Shown: in pieces, positions 48,474 to 61,000 of the stretch
Numbering within the stretch: position 1 is the stretch's first letter
How the letters are laid out: each line of letters starts with the position of its first letter
DNA from: Pagrus major
Taxonomy: Eukaryota; Chordata; Actinopteri; Spariformes; Sparidae
Assembly: GCF_040436345.1 (NCBI RefSeq)
Contig: NC_133216.1
Span: 16,857,610 to 16,921,609, forward strand
Reading direction: 5' to 3'
Length of the DNA stretch: 64,000 bases
Notes under the pieces: generated by a model
Database searches by the model: none
Seen by the model: only the letters and a program-made list of their open reading frames with translations
Told to the model about the DNA's origin: nothing
Position numbers and translations under genes: made by a program

Positions 48474-48540
48474 TGCTTTGATCTTTGTCAAAGTTTTGAT
48501 CTTTGTCAATGCTTTGATCTTTGTCAATGCTTTGATATAA
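48474..48540. repeat. 18-bp minisatellite, about 3.5 copies
   Basis: The unit GCTTTGATCTTTGTCAAT recurs, the first copy having AAAG in place of AATG. It lies between the X-box and the WD40 gene start. Confidence 0.85.
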
Positions 48541-48746
48541 AGTGTTGTTTTATTGTATTTGTTTTGAGTTCTCTCATTTCAACAAACCTCACAGAAACTA
48601 GAACACTGGTTAACTAACATCCTCCGTCCTAAGACAATCGATTTTGGCTCTTAGATCAATAGATCGATAGATCGACAGACAGACAGACAGATAACGTTAT
48701 TAATCCTCAAAGGGTAATTACGTTAATTGGTGATAGCAAGGTAAAA

Positions 48747-51700
48747 ATGGAAAGACACGCAGATATGGAGGACAACAGCCCTAAGAAGACAGAAAAAATG
48801 TTCGCTGCACAGGATATCCCAGAGATTGTGAGATTATTTAAAGAGGCAGGTGCTGATGATGGCAAAGGTTTGGACAAGCAGGAATTTTGTGAAGTAATGA
48901 AGAAAATATACAGTTCAGTGAGTGAAGACGAACTCACTGCGCTTCACACACAGATTGACTCACACTGTAGTGGAACTGTGGACCTGAACGAGCTGATGGC
49001 CTTCCGGCTGAGTAAGATCAAGGCATATGAGGCTATGGACTATATACATCACTCCTTTCCAAAATCTTTCCAAAGGGTACCTGAGGATTGTCAGGTACCA
49101 ATCATTGGTATGGTATTTTTGCCCTTGAAGGATGATATGGAAAAACACTACAGTGCTGACTTTCGAGATGTCATCAGGCCCTACAAGCAAGGTCAATACC
49201 TCTCCCTGACCTCAAACGGCACCCTCAGCATCTGGACTGACAAGTTTGAGATCTCACGCAAACTATCATTATGGGAAAGGGAAAATACACTTCCTTTATC
49301 ACACATCAAGAAAATGTATGTTGTTGATATGGTTTACATCAGAGAACTACAACAGCTGGTCATCTCCAATTTCACCAGGGAGCTGTTTTTCTATAACTGC
49401 CGTTTTCTCCCTTCACATATTGATATGAAACACTCTTTAGTAGTAGAAGACGGCAAAGTGAGTGCTATGAACTACTGGTCCAATGGCACTAGAGCAGTGT
49501 TTTCCATTGGTGATGTAGCAGGATTTCTGACCGTGTTTATCTCCCACAGGGTAAAGAAAAATGACCTCTTCTGCAAGGAGGCATTCGAGAAAGTCTCTCT
49601 GCAGAAATATCCAACAGTTTATGTTTCAGCCCTGCTAAACCAAAACTCAAGCGACTTCCAGTGCATAAAAATCCCCACCTTTAATGATGCTTGCAGTCAG
49701 ATCCGATACTTTCCGTCACTTCACTCAATTGCCGTCTGCGGTAAATCATTCAAGAGAATGGTCGTCGCTGCTCTACCCCAGCCAACTGGAACCGAAGTTT
49801 TTACAGAAATCTTCGTGAGCGAGGGTATTTATGATTTTTTCACCTGTGTTGAATACGCCCCTGCAGCTAAACAACTGGTGACTGGTGGTACAGATGGCTC
49901 ATTGCGGGTGTGGTTTCCCAACCACACGGTATGCATAGAGTCGTTAAAAGGACATGTCAAACCCATTACCAACCTTATGTACAATACTAAAGACCAAATA
50001 GTCATCAGTTTGTCTGAGGACAAAAATGTACGTGTCTGGTCCGAGATTGGCTGGCTGTGTAGGCAAAGCATCCAGGTTGAGAACATTGGACAGTCCCCAA
50101 TCACTAGTATGTGTTATAACATACACAACAATGAGTTAGTCCTGGCTAACTCAGACATAACAAAATGCCTGGGAAAAGGAACAGATGTTTTTCATGAATC
50201 GTTAACATCCCATGAAAAGCCCCTGTGCTGTGCTCTCTATCACAGCTTTTTCAAACGGGTCATCTCTTGTTGCCAAAACGGTGTGGTGACAGTGTGGGAT
50301 ATCTTAACTGGAAATGCTGTCATGCAGTTCAAAGTCATTCCAAAAAACACTAATGGGCGCACATTCATGTCATTTGATGGACAGCAGCAAAGCCTCATCA
50401 CAGTTTTCCAGGATGGGAAAGTGAGACGGTGGAACTTCAGCAATGGAAAAAAGCTGTCGGTTCACCCTGTTACCGTGCAAAAGTACGTAACAGCTATTGT
50501 CTGCATAAAAGATAGGGTGTTTGTGTCTGGAAGGGACTCCAAGGTCATTTTTGACCTGGATATTGAAGGATTTGACAACAGATTTTTGAAACATTCTTAC
50601 CTAAATGACATTTCCTCAATGGATGTGCACGGAGATAGGCTGATTACCACCTCTCGCAGTGGAAATATCATTATCTGGGATCACAACAATGGCAATGTTC
50701 TCTGTTGGATTGATGCCAGTATGAGCCCTCGAACACGAATGGCAGGTGAAAGCGCTCAAGGCCTTATAGGGATTCTGCCTGTCCAGAACAGTCAAAGTAT
50801 ATGTAAGGGCACTGGGACAAAGTCGACTGGGAATGATGTGACTATCGGAACTCTTATTATATGTCTCAAGACCAGGGAGGCCAAGGCTGACACAGCCACA
50901 CTGCTGACCTCTGATGATGGCTACATCTATGCCTGGTCTGTTGTTTGCACAGGTGGTTTGTTAGGAAAGTTCAGGGCAGTGAAGGATGATGCAGCAGTCA
51001 TTACAACCATGTCAACTGATGTCAACGAACAGATACTATTGACTGGGGATAGTACCGGAAGGATCTGTCTGTGGGACATTCAGAGATTTGGGTTTAAAAG
51101 ACAGGCAGGCAATGGGCCTTTTGAGGACAGAAGTGGATGGCGTGTGTCATTGTGTCCCCCACCCCTGTTAGAGTCCTGGCAATCTCACCCCACAGCAGTG
51201 GTGAGTGTTGAATGTGACCCTGCCTGTAACAACATAATTACTGCGGGGTTGGACTGCAATGTACGTCGATGGACAAATAAAGGCATCTGCATAGGTGTCT
51301 TTGGGAAAGATGATATGCAACTCTGCCCTGAGGAGGATTCGGACGAGGAGCATGAAGAAAGCGAACATGATTTCAAAAAGATACGCTTTTCACCAATACC
51401 AGACTATGATGAATTTATTGACAGCATTCGGCCTCAGAAATATAGTACTGGTGCGTTATTTGCCAAATGTAATGAAGCAAACATGATTAGGTCAGAACTT
51501 GACAAAGACATAGACAGGAACAAGAGTAAATATGTGCCACCTGCACAAAAGACGTCCCGCAGGAGACGTGTGACTCACCTGGGACAAAGCTCTGCTCTGG
51601 CAGTATCTCCAGACAGTACTAAATATGGATGTGTACTCCAGAAAAACATATTAGAAGACAATGTCCTCATACCATGTCCACCAGAAAGCCTGCCAGACAG

Positions 51701-52001
51701 AGAAGGGTCTAACCGAATACCACCGCATTTATACAAGCCATACACACAACATTCGACCCACTTAAAGCCACATCCACCTCAAACCCAGCTTACCACAGAC
51801 CACAATCATGCTGCGAAGAGATCACCTGACATGCAGCACAGGTCTGATCACACATCGAAGCATGTACACTTACCACCCATCACTGATAGGGTTCAGCTCA
51901 TAGGGCAGCAGACCCAGTTTAAGCCACATCCACCTGATACCCCACCCACCACAGGCCACACAACAAAGACTTCAGCAAGTTTCAGGCAGGGAAGGCATTA
52001 A
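48747..52001 (+). CDS. Single-exon EF-hand/WD40-repeat protein (WDR49/WDR64/WDY-like), 1084 aa
   Basis: Residues about 20-95 look like a degenerate EF-hand pair; the second loop reads DSHCSGTVDLNELM. From about 150 to 850 there are successive WD40 blades, for example GGTDGSLRVWF, SLSEDKNVRVWSEIGW, CCQNGVVTVWDI, TTSRSGNIIIWDH, LTGDSTGRICLWDI and AGLDCNVRRWTNKGIC. An acidic patch (EEDSDEEHEESEHD) and a Pro/His-rich, Lys-poor tail follow. EF-hand plus two WD40 propellers is the layout of WDR49, WDR64 and the 'WD repeat on Y chromosome' family, linked to cilia and testis. The frame is open for 3.25 kb with no intron, although the vertebrate relatives I know have many exons. Start chosen: first in-frame Met before the EF-hand region; a second Met lies six residues on. 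Which paralogue this is remains uncertain. Confidence 0.88.
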   Translation: MERHADMEDNSPKKTEKMFAAQDIPEIVRLFKEAGADDGKGLDKQEFCEVMKKIYSSVSEDELTALHTQIDSHCSGTVDLNELMAFRLSKIKAYEAMDYIHHSFPKSFQRVPEDCQVPIIGMVFLPLKDDMEKHYSADFRDVIRPYKQGQYLSLTSNGTLSIWTDKFEISRKLSLWERENTLPLSHIKKMYVVDMVYIRELQQLVISNFTRELFFYNCRFLPSHIDMKHSLVVEDGKVSAMNYWSNGTRAVFSIGDVAGFLTVFISHRVKKNDLFCKEAFEKVSLQKYPTVYVSALLNQNSSDFQCIKIPTFNDACSQIRYFPSLHSIAVCGKSFKRMVVAALPQPTGTEVFTEIFVSEGIYDFFTCVEYAPAAKQLVTGGTDGSLRVWFPNHTVCIESLKGHVKPITNLMYNTKDQIVISLSEDKNVRVWSEIGWLCRQSIQVENIGQSPITSMCYNIHNNELVLANSDITKCLGKGTDVFHESLTSHEKPLCCALYHSFFKRVISCCQNGVVTVWDILTGNAVMQFKVIPKNTNGRTFMSFDGQQQSLITVFQDGKVRRWNFSNGKKLSVHPVTVQKYVTAIVCIKDRVFVSGRDSKVIFDLDIEGFDNRFLKHSYLNDISSMDVHGDRLITTSRSGNIIIWDHNNGNVLCWIDASMSPRTRMAGESAQGLIGILPVQNSQSICKGTGTKSTGNDVTIGTLIICLKTREAKADTATLLTSDDGYIYAWSVVCTGGLLGKFRAVKDDAAVITTMSTDVNEQILLTGDSTGRICLWDIQRFGFKRQAGNGPFEDRSGWRVSLCPPPLLESWQSHPTAVVSVECDPACNNIITAGLDCNVRRWTNKGICIGVFGKDDMQLCPEEDSDEEHEESEHDFKKIRFSPIPDYDEFIDSIRPQKYSTGALFAKCNEANMIRSELDKDIDRNKSKYVPPAQKTSRRRRVTHLGQSSALAVSPDSTKYGCVLQKNILEDNVLIPCPPESLPDREGSNRIPPHLYKPYTQHSTHLKPHPPQTQLTTDHNHAAKRSPDMQHRSDHTSKHVHLPPITDRVQLIGQQTQFKPHPPDTPPTTGHTTKTSASFRQGRH

Positions 52002-54843
52002 AAGTTGCGGCCCTCTCACCATGTCCAACAACCACGACCATGAGTTCCAGTCACTGGCATTGGCAGCAACCTTCCATATATGAACCAAATGAGGTCCAAA
52101 TATGGAAGGGTTCCTGTAGGGTTTACTCCGGGCGCCCCGGTTCCCCCACAATTCGTAACGATTTAAAAAAAACACATGCCAAGCCATGACTGCATCATAC
52201 CCAGGTCATCAGTGCTGGCACTGACCTTAGACAAAGCTCTCCCCTAACAGTCTCTCCACATTTGAAGCAGACTAGCTCCAATTATGGATGTGCACTCAGG
52301 ATTTAGCAGAGAGACACATCAAAAGGTCCTTATACGATGTCCACCGGCATAGGCAGCACCTTCTCTGTGTATGGACCAAACACAGATAGCAAAATTGTAG
52401 TAGACACATTTATCCGACCCACATGTGGACTGGATAAATGTGTCTAGTGTGGGCCCGATGTGAGACACAACAACTTTGCTATCTGGGTAAAGTGGTCCTC
52501 ATAAGGAACCCAGATAGCAAAACTCTACCAGAAACCCTAATTTGGCTCACATACTGTGTGGAATGAGGGCACTTGGGCAGTCCGCTCCCATTTGCCTGAT
52601 CTGAGATCAGATTAGATCATCATCATTTCATGCAGTATGTGGGCTGGATGAATGTATCTGGTGTGGGCAAGAAAGAATTATGACAAACAAACAAATAAAT
52701 AAATATTCATTGAAATCAACAACATTTCTGAATTAAAATTGTATAAAATAATGACACTAACAATAGTAATACTACAAGCAATTAAACTGGTATCACTTTA
52801 TAATAAGGTATGCACAAAAAATGAGTATTAACTGAGGAACAGGTGAAGAATTAATCAGGAACTACTTGGTAATAAATAGTTGTGAGTAATCCCTGTAGTA
52901 CAAAATCCAGATTTGTTTACAACAAAAATATAATATTCCTTGGAATGTTGTTCTTGTAAAAAAGACACATGGGATTGGTCTGCTTCATTTATGTGAAAGA
53001 AAACTTACTTGACAAACAACAAATTGATATAAAAAGATTCTGATTCTGTAAACAACCATGTTTAGGCACAGCTTCTATCCTTTATCACCTGTTTAGTGAG
53101 TACTTCGGACTCAGAGGGCAACTACATTTCCCCTTAAGTCACAATTTTATAAGAAATGAATAAAGTAGTTAAATACACTAAAGCAGATATCTGAGAAGTG
53201 TCTTGAAAATAATTTGTGTCAAAATTCATTTGAAGGTTAGTATGTGGGTTTTGCAAAGCATTTGAAGTAATCATTGTACCACCGCTGTCGATCTTTAACC
53301 TTTTCAGTCTGCCACTATAGATATGAGATGGTCGCTTCATGGCAATTAAAATTTAACTCTAAACCCTGTAAAATAGATCTCTGCAATTTATTTTCAATAA
53401 TGTAATTAAAATCTGTAATATACAACAGCACAAAATATCTGAAATGTCAAGGAGGTTGATTACTTTCTTAAGGCTCTGTACATTAAGTATATCTGCAGTA
53501 TTTGTACTCATGACTTTGGACAACGCAGATACTTTTTTTTTTTAATCAATTTGTGTATTTGTTAAACAATCTCAGTGTACAGTCATCCTGGGGCCAGAGC
53601 TGTGTTTTGATGTTGTACATGAGAAAGTCCCTCATTTCTCTCTAAGCTGAAGACAATTTCCAGGTCTCTTTGTATTGTTTCAATGATTAAATTCTCTTAA
53701 TTGTACAAAGTGGGACATGAGTAGAAAAGAAGTTACAAGAGTGATACAGTATTTGTTTTCTATAACTAGGTTACTTCGAGTAAAATAACGCACACAGATG
53801 TTTTTATTTAATTAACCAGCAATGATTCCAGATGTGGTCAGTGAGTTTGGCTGAGTCAGTTATAGTTATAGTGTAGTACGAGGTACATATCATTACATCT
53901 CTATTTCTAGTAGTATTTCTATTTCTATATGTATATAAATACAGTTCTCACATATTATAGTTTAAATGCACATTTGTTCTTGTTATTTTTTTCATGTTAG
54001 TACTTTTTTATTATTCTGTTTTTACTTACTCTTATCTCTTATTCGATCCTTCTATTTATAATTTCTTATAATCTCTCTATAGTGGGATATTTCTATTCTA
54101 GAAGGAGCAAATGTAATGTACCCAATTTCCCCTTCACGGATCAATATAGTATTTCGTACACAATTTTCTTACTAAGCAGCTTTAATAATAAACACTGAGT
54201 CACAGAACACATACACATGTGACATGAAGCACACCAAGTCCTCATTCAGAGAATAAATTTGTTTTTTTTACTAAAAAAACAAAACAAATGCAAATGAAAT
54301 TACACAAAATAACAGCTTACTAATTGAAAACATTCAGTGTTTCTTATACAATCAACTTGACAAAGTTTATTTCCTTTTTTTACATATTTAGCTTGTGAGA
54401 AAAACCGACTAAAAAAATGAAACTCACATCCAACTTGATTTCAGTACGATTACAAAACAACAGTTTGATCGTTTACTTCTCTTTGATCTGTGACGTTAAA
54501 TAATCTGAACAAATACTCTCCACTGTTTTGCACCTATCATATACACCATATTAAGTCTGAGACATTCACAATATTACAAAATAAGGCACAATATTTACAG
54601 TCTCAAGCAAACCTTTGAATGCAATTCTGTGAAAATGTTAGTGTTCCAGGTAGCCATAGTTTAAATTTTAGGAAGGCTCAGCCTCTCAGTGAAATGTGTG
54701 CAGGTAAGTGTCTATTTCAAAAGTCTTTGTCTGACGTGGCTCTGTTGTTCATCACTGAGTTAAAAGTGTCTTTATGGCTTCTTTTCAATTTACATGATGT
54801 TCAGGAAGCTGCACTCTCACCTCTCTTCAGTGCTCATTGTCCA
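52002..54843. other. Convergent spacer between the WD40 gene and the BICDL-type gene
   Basis: An AATAAA at about 52694 could serve the WD40 gene. A short GGGTTTACTCCGGGCGCCC stretch (about 52117-52155) looks like a LINE/SINE consensus piece (GGGTTTCCTCCGGGT type). Inverted repeats around CAGATAGCAAAA lie at 52383-52520. The rest, to the ends of the two 3' UTRs, is AT-rich without a recognisable gene. Confidence 0.6.
52383..52520. repeat. Nested inverted repeat with CAGATAGCAAA ends
   Basis: AGACACATTTATCC is mirrored by GGATAAATGTGTCT about 16 bases later. Outside them CAGATAGCAAAATTGT is mirrored by ACAACTTTGCTATCTG. A further direct CAGATAGCAAAA lies at about 52508. This suggests a small DNA transposon remnant. 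Confidence 0.6.
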
Positions 54844-55092
54844 TTATTTGTCATACTGTGCTCCTTTCCCCCGTCTTAACCAGTCCCTCCAGGGGGATTG
54901 GTTTTTGTCTTGATTAGCGTCTGAACTCCAGATGGAGGAGGACGACGAGGTGGAGGGCTGACGCGTCCAGGTGGAGGGCGTCTTGCTAGGTCTGCGGAAG
55001 AAGGAAATGCCGTTGGAGGTGGACTTCTTCTGAGGAAGCTCCGACTGTTGCTGCGACCTGAGCTGCTGGTTGATGATGATCTGGATGTCGTC
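54844..55092 (-). CDS. BICDL-type gene, last coding exon
   Basis: Encodes the end of the last coiled coil ([19 protein letters not shown]) and then a Ser/Thr/Pro-rich tail with [12 protein letters not shown] and a basic [10 protein letters not shown] end. The stop is at 54844-54846. A clean acceptor (TTTCCTCAG) is at 55093-55094. Confidence 0.8.
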   Translation of the reverse strand, partial: DDIQIIINQQLRSQQQSELPQKKSTSNGISFFRRPSKTPSTWTRQPSTSSSSSIWSSDANQDKNQSPWRDWLRRGKGAQYDK

Positions 55093-58000
55093 CTGAGGAA
55101 AGGTGGGGAGGAAGAGGAAATGAGCAGGAACTCTGAGGTGCAGGGACTCAGGCTGGTGTCTCATGTTGGGCAAGACCAGGCATAAACACTGCCCTTATAT
55201 CATTAAAACGTATAGTCATTTGACTGTATCAGGTTTAAAAACTATTTTTGTCACTGTGAATTGGTGTCGCATGCATTTCTTTTGACATCAACGCATCAGT
55301 CAATGTATTTTCAACAACAAATCCCACAAAAAGATCAAACCAACGATAAATTGTTCCTACTGACAAGTATTGTCTGTGTAGTCAATCACTGATATACTGT
55401 AGCTTTGTCCAAAAACTACTGAAAAACACATCAACATGACACAGTGGTGCAACCAAGTACATTTACTGTATAAGTACTGCAGAAATTCAGTAGAAATAGT
55501 ACATATTTGATGAGGCACAAATTTGGCGTACTTGGATTTTACTTTAGTATTTTCATTTTAAAGTAACTAGTAAAAGTAGTAAATTTATACTTCTACTCCA
55601 TTACATTTATCACACAGTTTTAGTTACTTAGTTTTCAGATTACAGTAGCTCATGCCCTTCTTGTCCAGTGAAATGAATGTTTGTGATAAACTGAAACTAA
55701 CCCTCTCAGATTAGTTGGAAAATACATTGTCACAAAGGACACAGGACAGCAACGCTGCAAACGTCTTATAGAGGGACAAAGTCACACCCCTTCATGTGTA
55801 CAGTTGTCAATGGTTTGTATCTGAAAACCTGTATTTATAATTTTTGCATATTTTGTATTAGAAATCCAACTACAACAGGACAACTGATTATGGTTTTAGC
55901 CATATATCAGCTAACAAACGTGACTTCTCCACAAAATTAATCATCCTTTTCGTTCAAGTATTATCTGCATTATATTATTTAATACAGGAGCGATCAGACC
56001 CTCCGGCAGATGGCTCAGCTTGGCATAGTGACTCAGCAGCAGAAGGACTCAGAGAAAGAGACACCTGGTGCTCATTCCCCTCCAAACTGACAACGCTGAG
56101 AGAGATATGGCTGTGTCTGTCCCTGACCCCCCGCTGAGGACACCAAACTGAGATACTTCCCTTTTCCAGGCTTGTCAAATTATCACTAAAACTGCAGACA
56201 GCATGCCTCAAAAAGTGATTTTTCATCAGTTGTGATGCAGATTTTAACGGTGTAAATCAAATGTATTGATTAGGGGTTTCAGATCCAAAGCAATTTGTAG
56301 GAAAGAGACAGCACAAGATACGATTTAAGGTGGTTTAGGACACAGTAGACTGGATGGGACCCTACCTGCCAGGCCTCCAGCTCCTGCGACAGCTCCAGTT
56401 TACGTTGGATGGCTTCTAATAACTGGTTGTTCAGGGACATCATGTCATTTTTACTTCTCACCAACTCTGCCTCCATCAGGTTTTTCCTAACAAGAAAAGA
56501 TTAAATCTGTTCAGTCACATGACAGTCAAATACCAGAGAGTCAAACTCCAAGTAGCTTTCTTAAAGGAAAACAATGAATTATGGCTCTTTTGTTGTTAGA
56601 AATGACAGTAAATATTTGATTTTTGACCAAACATATACAGAATTGTCATAGATAAAAATCAATAATAGCTGCTCTTGTACAACAAACATGTATATGAATC
56701 TTAATACATTGGATATCATTAGTATTTATACTGAGAATATTGAAAAAAAATTGCTTCTTACTTGGCTATGGCTTCATCTCGGTCTCTGATGGCCTGTTGG
56801 GCGACGTCAGCCTGCTCCTGTACACTCTGCAGCTTCTGCCTCAGCTCAGTGTTTTCCTGCTGCAGCTGGACGTTCTGCAGGAGGAAGGAATGAACGTGTT
56901 TAACCACCATGTGAAACCAACTGTATATATCTTTAAAACACAGCCTTCAAATGACAAATAATAATTCCTATTCCTTTGAAACATTCTATATTATTACTTT
57001 TAATCTTTCGATTCCTCTGCAGACACAGTTTGAGTTTGAAACGTAATAAAATCAGTCCAAGCGTTTAATTAAAATAATTAATAACTAATGTTTCTGCAAA
57101 CCATACAACATGTTGACATTTGTATATGTCATGTGTACCATACTGACATTTCTACAATTAGTTTCCTATTACGTTTACAATCCATCTCAATGAGTTGACT
57201 TTCATGTTTGGAGGTGGAGGAGTTTGCAATGGTAAGGACTGTGTTTCACCATTTGTAAGCCCACACTCACTGAATATTTTTAAGGTGACCTCAAGACAAT
57301 TTCCAGCCATATTTGTGGCCACAAAAACCAGGAGCTTTTAACAAGATGTCAGGACATTGCCAGTCAACAAAAAGAGGTATTTTAAGCTAAAACAAGACCC
57401 TTTCCTAACCCTAACCAAGGGGTTTTTGTTTTTTTTAACATAAACAGAGCATAAGCACAGCATTGTCACAACATCAAACGAAATTGAACCTAAAGAAATG
57501 TAAAGTTTCAACATATCTTTGGTTGGCAGAAACGTACATATTGAACATTTATTCTAGTGATTTTTTATGAATAAAATAGAACTTTTAAAGAGTGCATTTA
57601 ACAGTGTTGTTAGTCTTTCAAGGTTGTAAGATGTAAATGTGTTTTTTGTGCATCCCCTCCGAGCACTTTGAGTTGAAAATCTCCCAACTTTTCCGAAAGG
57701 CGCTAGTGGCGTCACCGGCAACCAATCATATATTAGATCGGTCAGACTTGTCTCCCGTCACCCTGGTAATCCAGAAAATGGAGGAGAAGCTTGCATTGGC
57801 TGTGTCTGTCTATCCTGAGCTTTATCAGATGGAAACTCAATTTTTAATTCAATTTTTAAAAAAATGTATGTATGTATGTATGTACTGAATTTAAAATGAA
57901 TTGAAAAAACCTTTCCAAGTCATGCACTGTATTATTGAATTTATCCCAATTAAAGTTGGTAGCAAACAGTCATTTTGAGGCAAAAAAGGATCAAACTTGA

Positions 58001-61000
58001 AAATACACAGTAGCTCCAGTAAAAATGTTCTCAAAGGTCACTGAATCTGTCTGTAACACTAACATGGATTGCAGTGACAGCAGCAATGTTCAGTACTGAC
58101 AAATAATGGGCCTCTATGGGCGCTGCTCCTCCCTGACAGATGTGTCCGTTCATCACTGCGTTACCTGATCTCTCAGCTCCTGCGCCACACTCGGATTCCC
58201 ACACTGATCAACCGTCCTGTCGACAAAGGCTCGATTCAGCTCCTGGGACAGAGACGTTAACAGAGAGATTAGGTGTCGTCCGTGCGTTTCACAGAGGTTT
58301 ACACCAAAAGGACTTTCTGTGGCGTTGGCCTATTTGCATGGCGCTCCGAGGAGAGGAAGGGGCAAGCGGGAATATTAAGTTACAGTGATAAATGCCTGTT
58401 ACTGATCTGAGTGGAACACAAACGCCACGAGACACAACTGAACAGTTATATATGTTCGCTTGTGGCAAATAGAGGCTTAGTAAAGCATGTAAACTCTCAG
58501 TTACAATAATTCAACAAGGACACACACTTCTTCAGCATGGTTCAATGTGCCTCGAAATGCCACTAGGGGGTAGATAGACTAACTGTGAATAAATGAATGA
58601 ATGTGGTATGTGAAAGGCTCCTCTCTGGATCCATGATTTGTGCTTTTTGTGCAGTACTGAAGATAATGGTAAAAAAACACATGCTATTAAAATGTCTTCT
58701 TTTCTCACAGGGATAGTCCACCACAAAATCCTAGTCCTTAACTGTGGTGCTATTTATTTATTCATCTAGACTGTTTTGGTGTAAGATGACACTTGTGGAG
58801 CACAAAGCGACAAAAAAAAGTGCTTGTGACAGTGTTCGTTAGGTTGCTAGCCTCTCATCTATGAGTAGATCTCGCTCACGCTCTCCTCTGTGCAATGATA
58901 CCGTGATATCTTGAGTAACCGGGTCATGACATCTCCACAGCCGATATCTCCAAAACTCAACTCACATCAAAACAATCTAGATGGAGAAAAAGCCATACAG
59001 CTAAAAATATGTGATAAGATATAGAAGCTAAAGTGTAATTCTTCCTGTCCTCCTTTTATCCCAACCAATGGTGCAGTTTGTATTCGTTCACACGGCTCAC
59101 TGAGATCCCTAGTGGCTGTATCCATAAATGCACATAGGGATTTAAATATTATCTATATGTTTCGTATAATGACACAAATCTAATGATTTTAAAAACTGCC
59201 TTGAAAGAAGAATTTTTCACCTGATTAAATAATGATTTATGCTGTTTCTGTTTGCAAGCAGCAACAGTGCGGAAGCTGCACCTGGTCTGGTCTTGTCAGT
59301 CCAGATGTCGTGCCAAAAAGTGATCGTTTCCCATCCTCATCATGACTCCGCATTATTTTACCTGCTCTGTGGCCTAGATTATAACTAATAAAGTCCTTTC
59401 TACTATTTCAAATATCTTTAAAGCAGATGACAACCAGTGTTTTGGTGGACGACCCTGCACCTGTTGGTATCTGGATTATTCATTTTCATGTAAACAAAGC
59501 CTCTGTTTTCTTGTGAATGCCCAACCTTAAAGTTGAATCTGCGCCTTTGATTCCACCGAACAAGGTTGGTCCTTTGTTTTGCATTTCCTCTCCTGTCCCA
59601 CTTTCTCATTCTGCATGACTAGCGCTCACCTGAGGGCTGGATGCCTGTGCCAGAGTTTGGGCCACTCCCTTCAGCTGGTGCAGCATGGCCTGCAGGTCCT
59701 CCTGTTGATCCACGACCCCCGACCTCCCCGGGCTGCTCAGTTCCTGGGTCAGCGGGTGCAGTAACTGAAGGATGGAGCCCATTTCTTGCTTCATCTAACA
59801 GGAGAGGAGACATAGAGTGTTGAGTTACTCTCACAAAACAATTGGTATAGCTTAGGGGCTGCTATTGTATATCTGTGCTACATTTAAAAAGCTAATGTTT
59901 CAGATGTTTTGATAAAAAAATGACACATGGCTGGGTCAAAACAAAGTATTTATTTTCAGGCACATGGTCTCTTTTTCGCCAGGTATTTACATAAGCATTA
60001 CGTCACTTTATCTAACGTCCTTGAGTCAAATATATCACATGATGAGGCTGATCTCATGATAACTCAACAAAGATATCTGAAAGGTTAGTTTTCATACAGT
60101 AGGCGTGATATCAGATTAGATAAGTTCACAGACACAGGTGTAATTGTGTAGAAACCTGTAAAACAAGGAAACTCTTCTACAATGTGGCTTTGACAAACAG
60201 GAAACGTAGTGAGTGACACATGAGTGCAGTGAAACATCACATTTTCCTGCTGGAACAAAACAATAGCGGCAGAGAGTGAGAATTAGAAGACAGCTTTCCT
60301 TTTCCTCTAAGACATAATTCAAACTCCTGCAACAAGTCTTATCTAATATGTCTTTGTGATGTTTCACTTTGAAAGATCACACCTTCTCCTCGCAGGGTAC
60401 GTCCTCACATCACACCCAAGTCACACTGTCAAAGAGAACTTGCACAAAATGTTCTGTCAGCATGTTCCTCTCACTACAACCACATTTATACATGTTGCCT
60501 ATAGATGATGTTTCTCTGGTGTCGTTACTGTACAATATTCTCGTTTCCAGTCATCGCAGGAAAACAATTTCCCCTCAAAACAGACATGAATCATTGTAGG
60601 CAGAACAACAATAGAACAAACCATAAAACGAACACTTGCCAACCACAGCGTGGAGATAAAGTCAGTGCAGCCACTCCCAAACTAAACTGTTCTGCTGTTC
60701 CTGTCAGTTACAGTACCGAGTTTGATTCACAGCCTCTCTGCCTCGTGGTCGAGGCTGGTTGTGTCTGTTGTATTGTACAATGACTCTGCATCATGAGGCA
60801 TCTATGAGAGCATTTAAGATGGTTGGTTATGGATAAAATCCTCTATCATCGTATATTTAATTCTATGTTGGAAACATGCCACTTAAAAATGAGGACAAAA
60901 AAATAAATAAATAAGTACAAGGTGCTTTCTTGCTTGTAATAATTAAAACAAAAACATTCACGCAATGGAATTAGTGTAAATTGTCTAAAAGCAAGTCTCT

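Larger units (their letters stand above)
48007..48746 (+). promoter_or_regulatory. 5' flank of the WD40 gene
   Basis: Immediately outside the fold-back end the sequence turns CpG-richer (about 48040-48470). It holds a near-consensus RFX X-box (48182-48195), an 18-bp minisatellite (48474-48540) and a GATC/GACA stretch with TTATTAATCCTCAAAGGG (48655-48722) that resembles a fish LINE 3' tail in antisense. There is no convincing splice acceptor just before the ATG. Confidence 0.5.
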
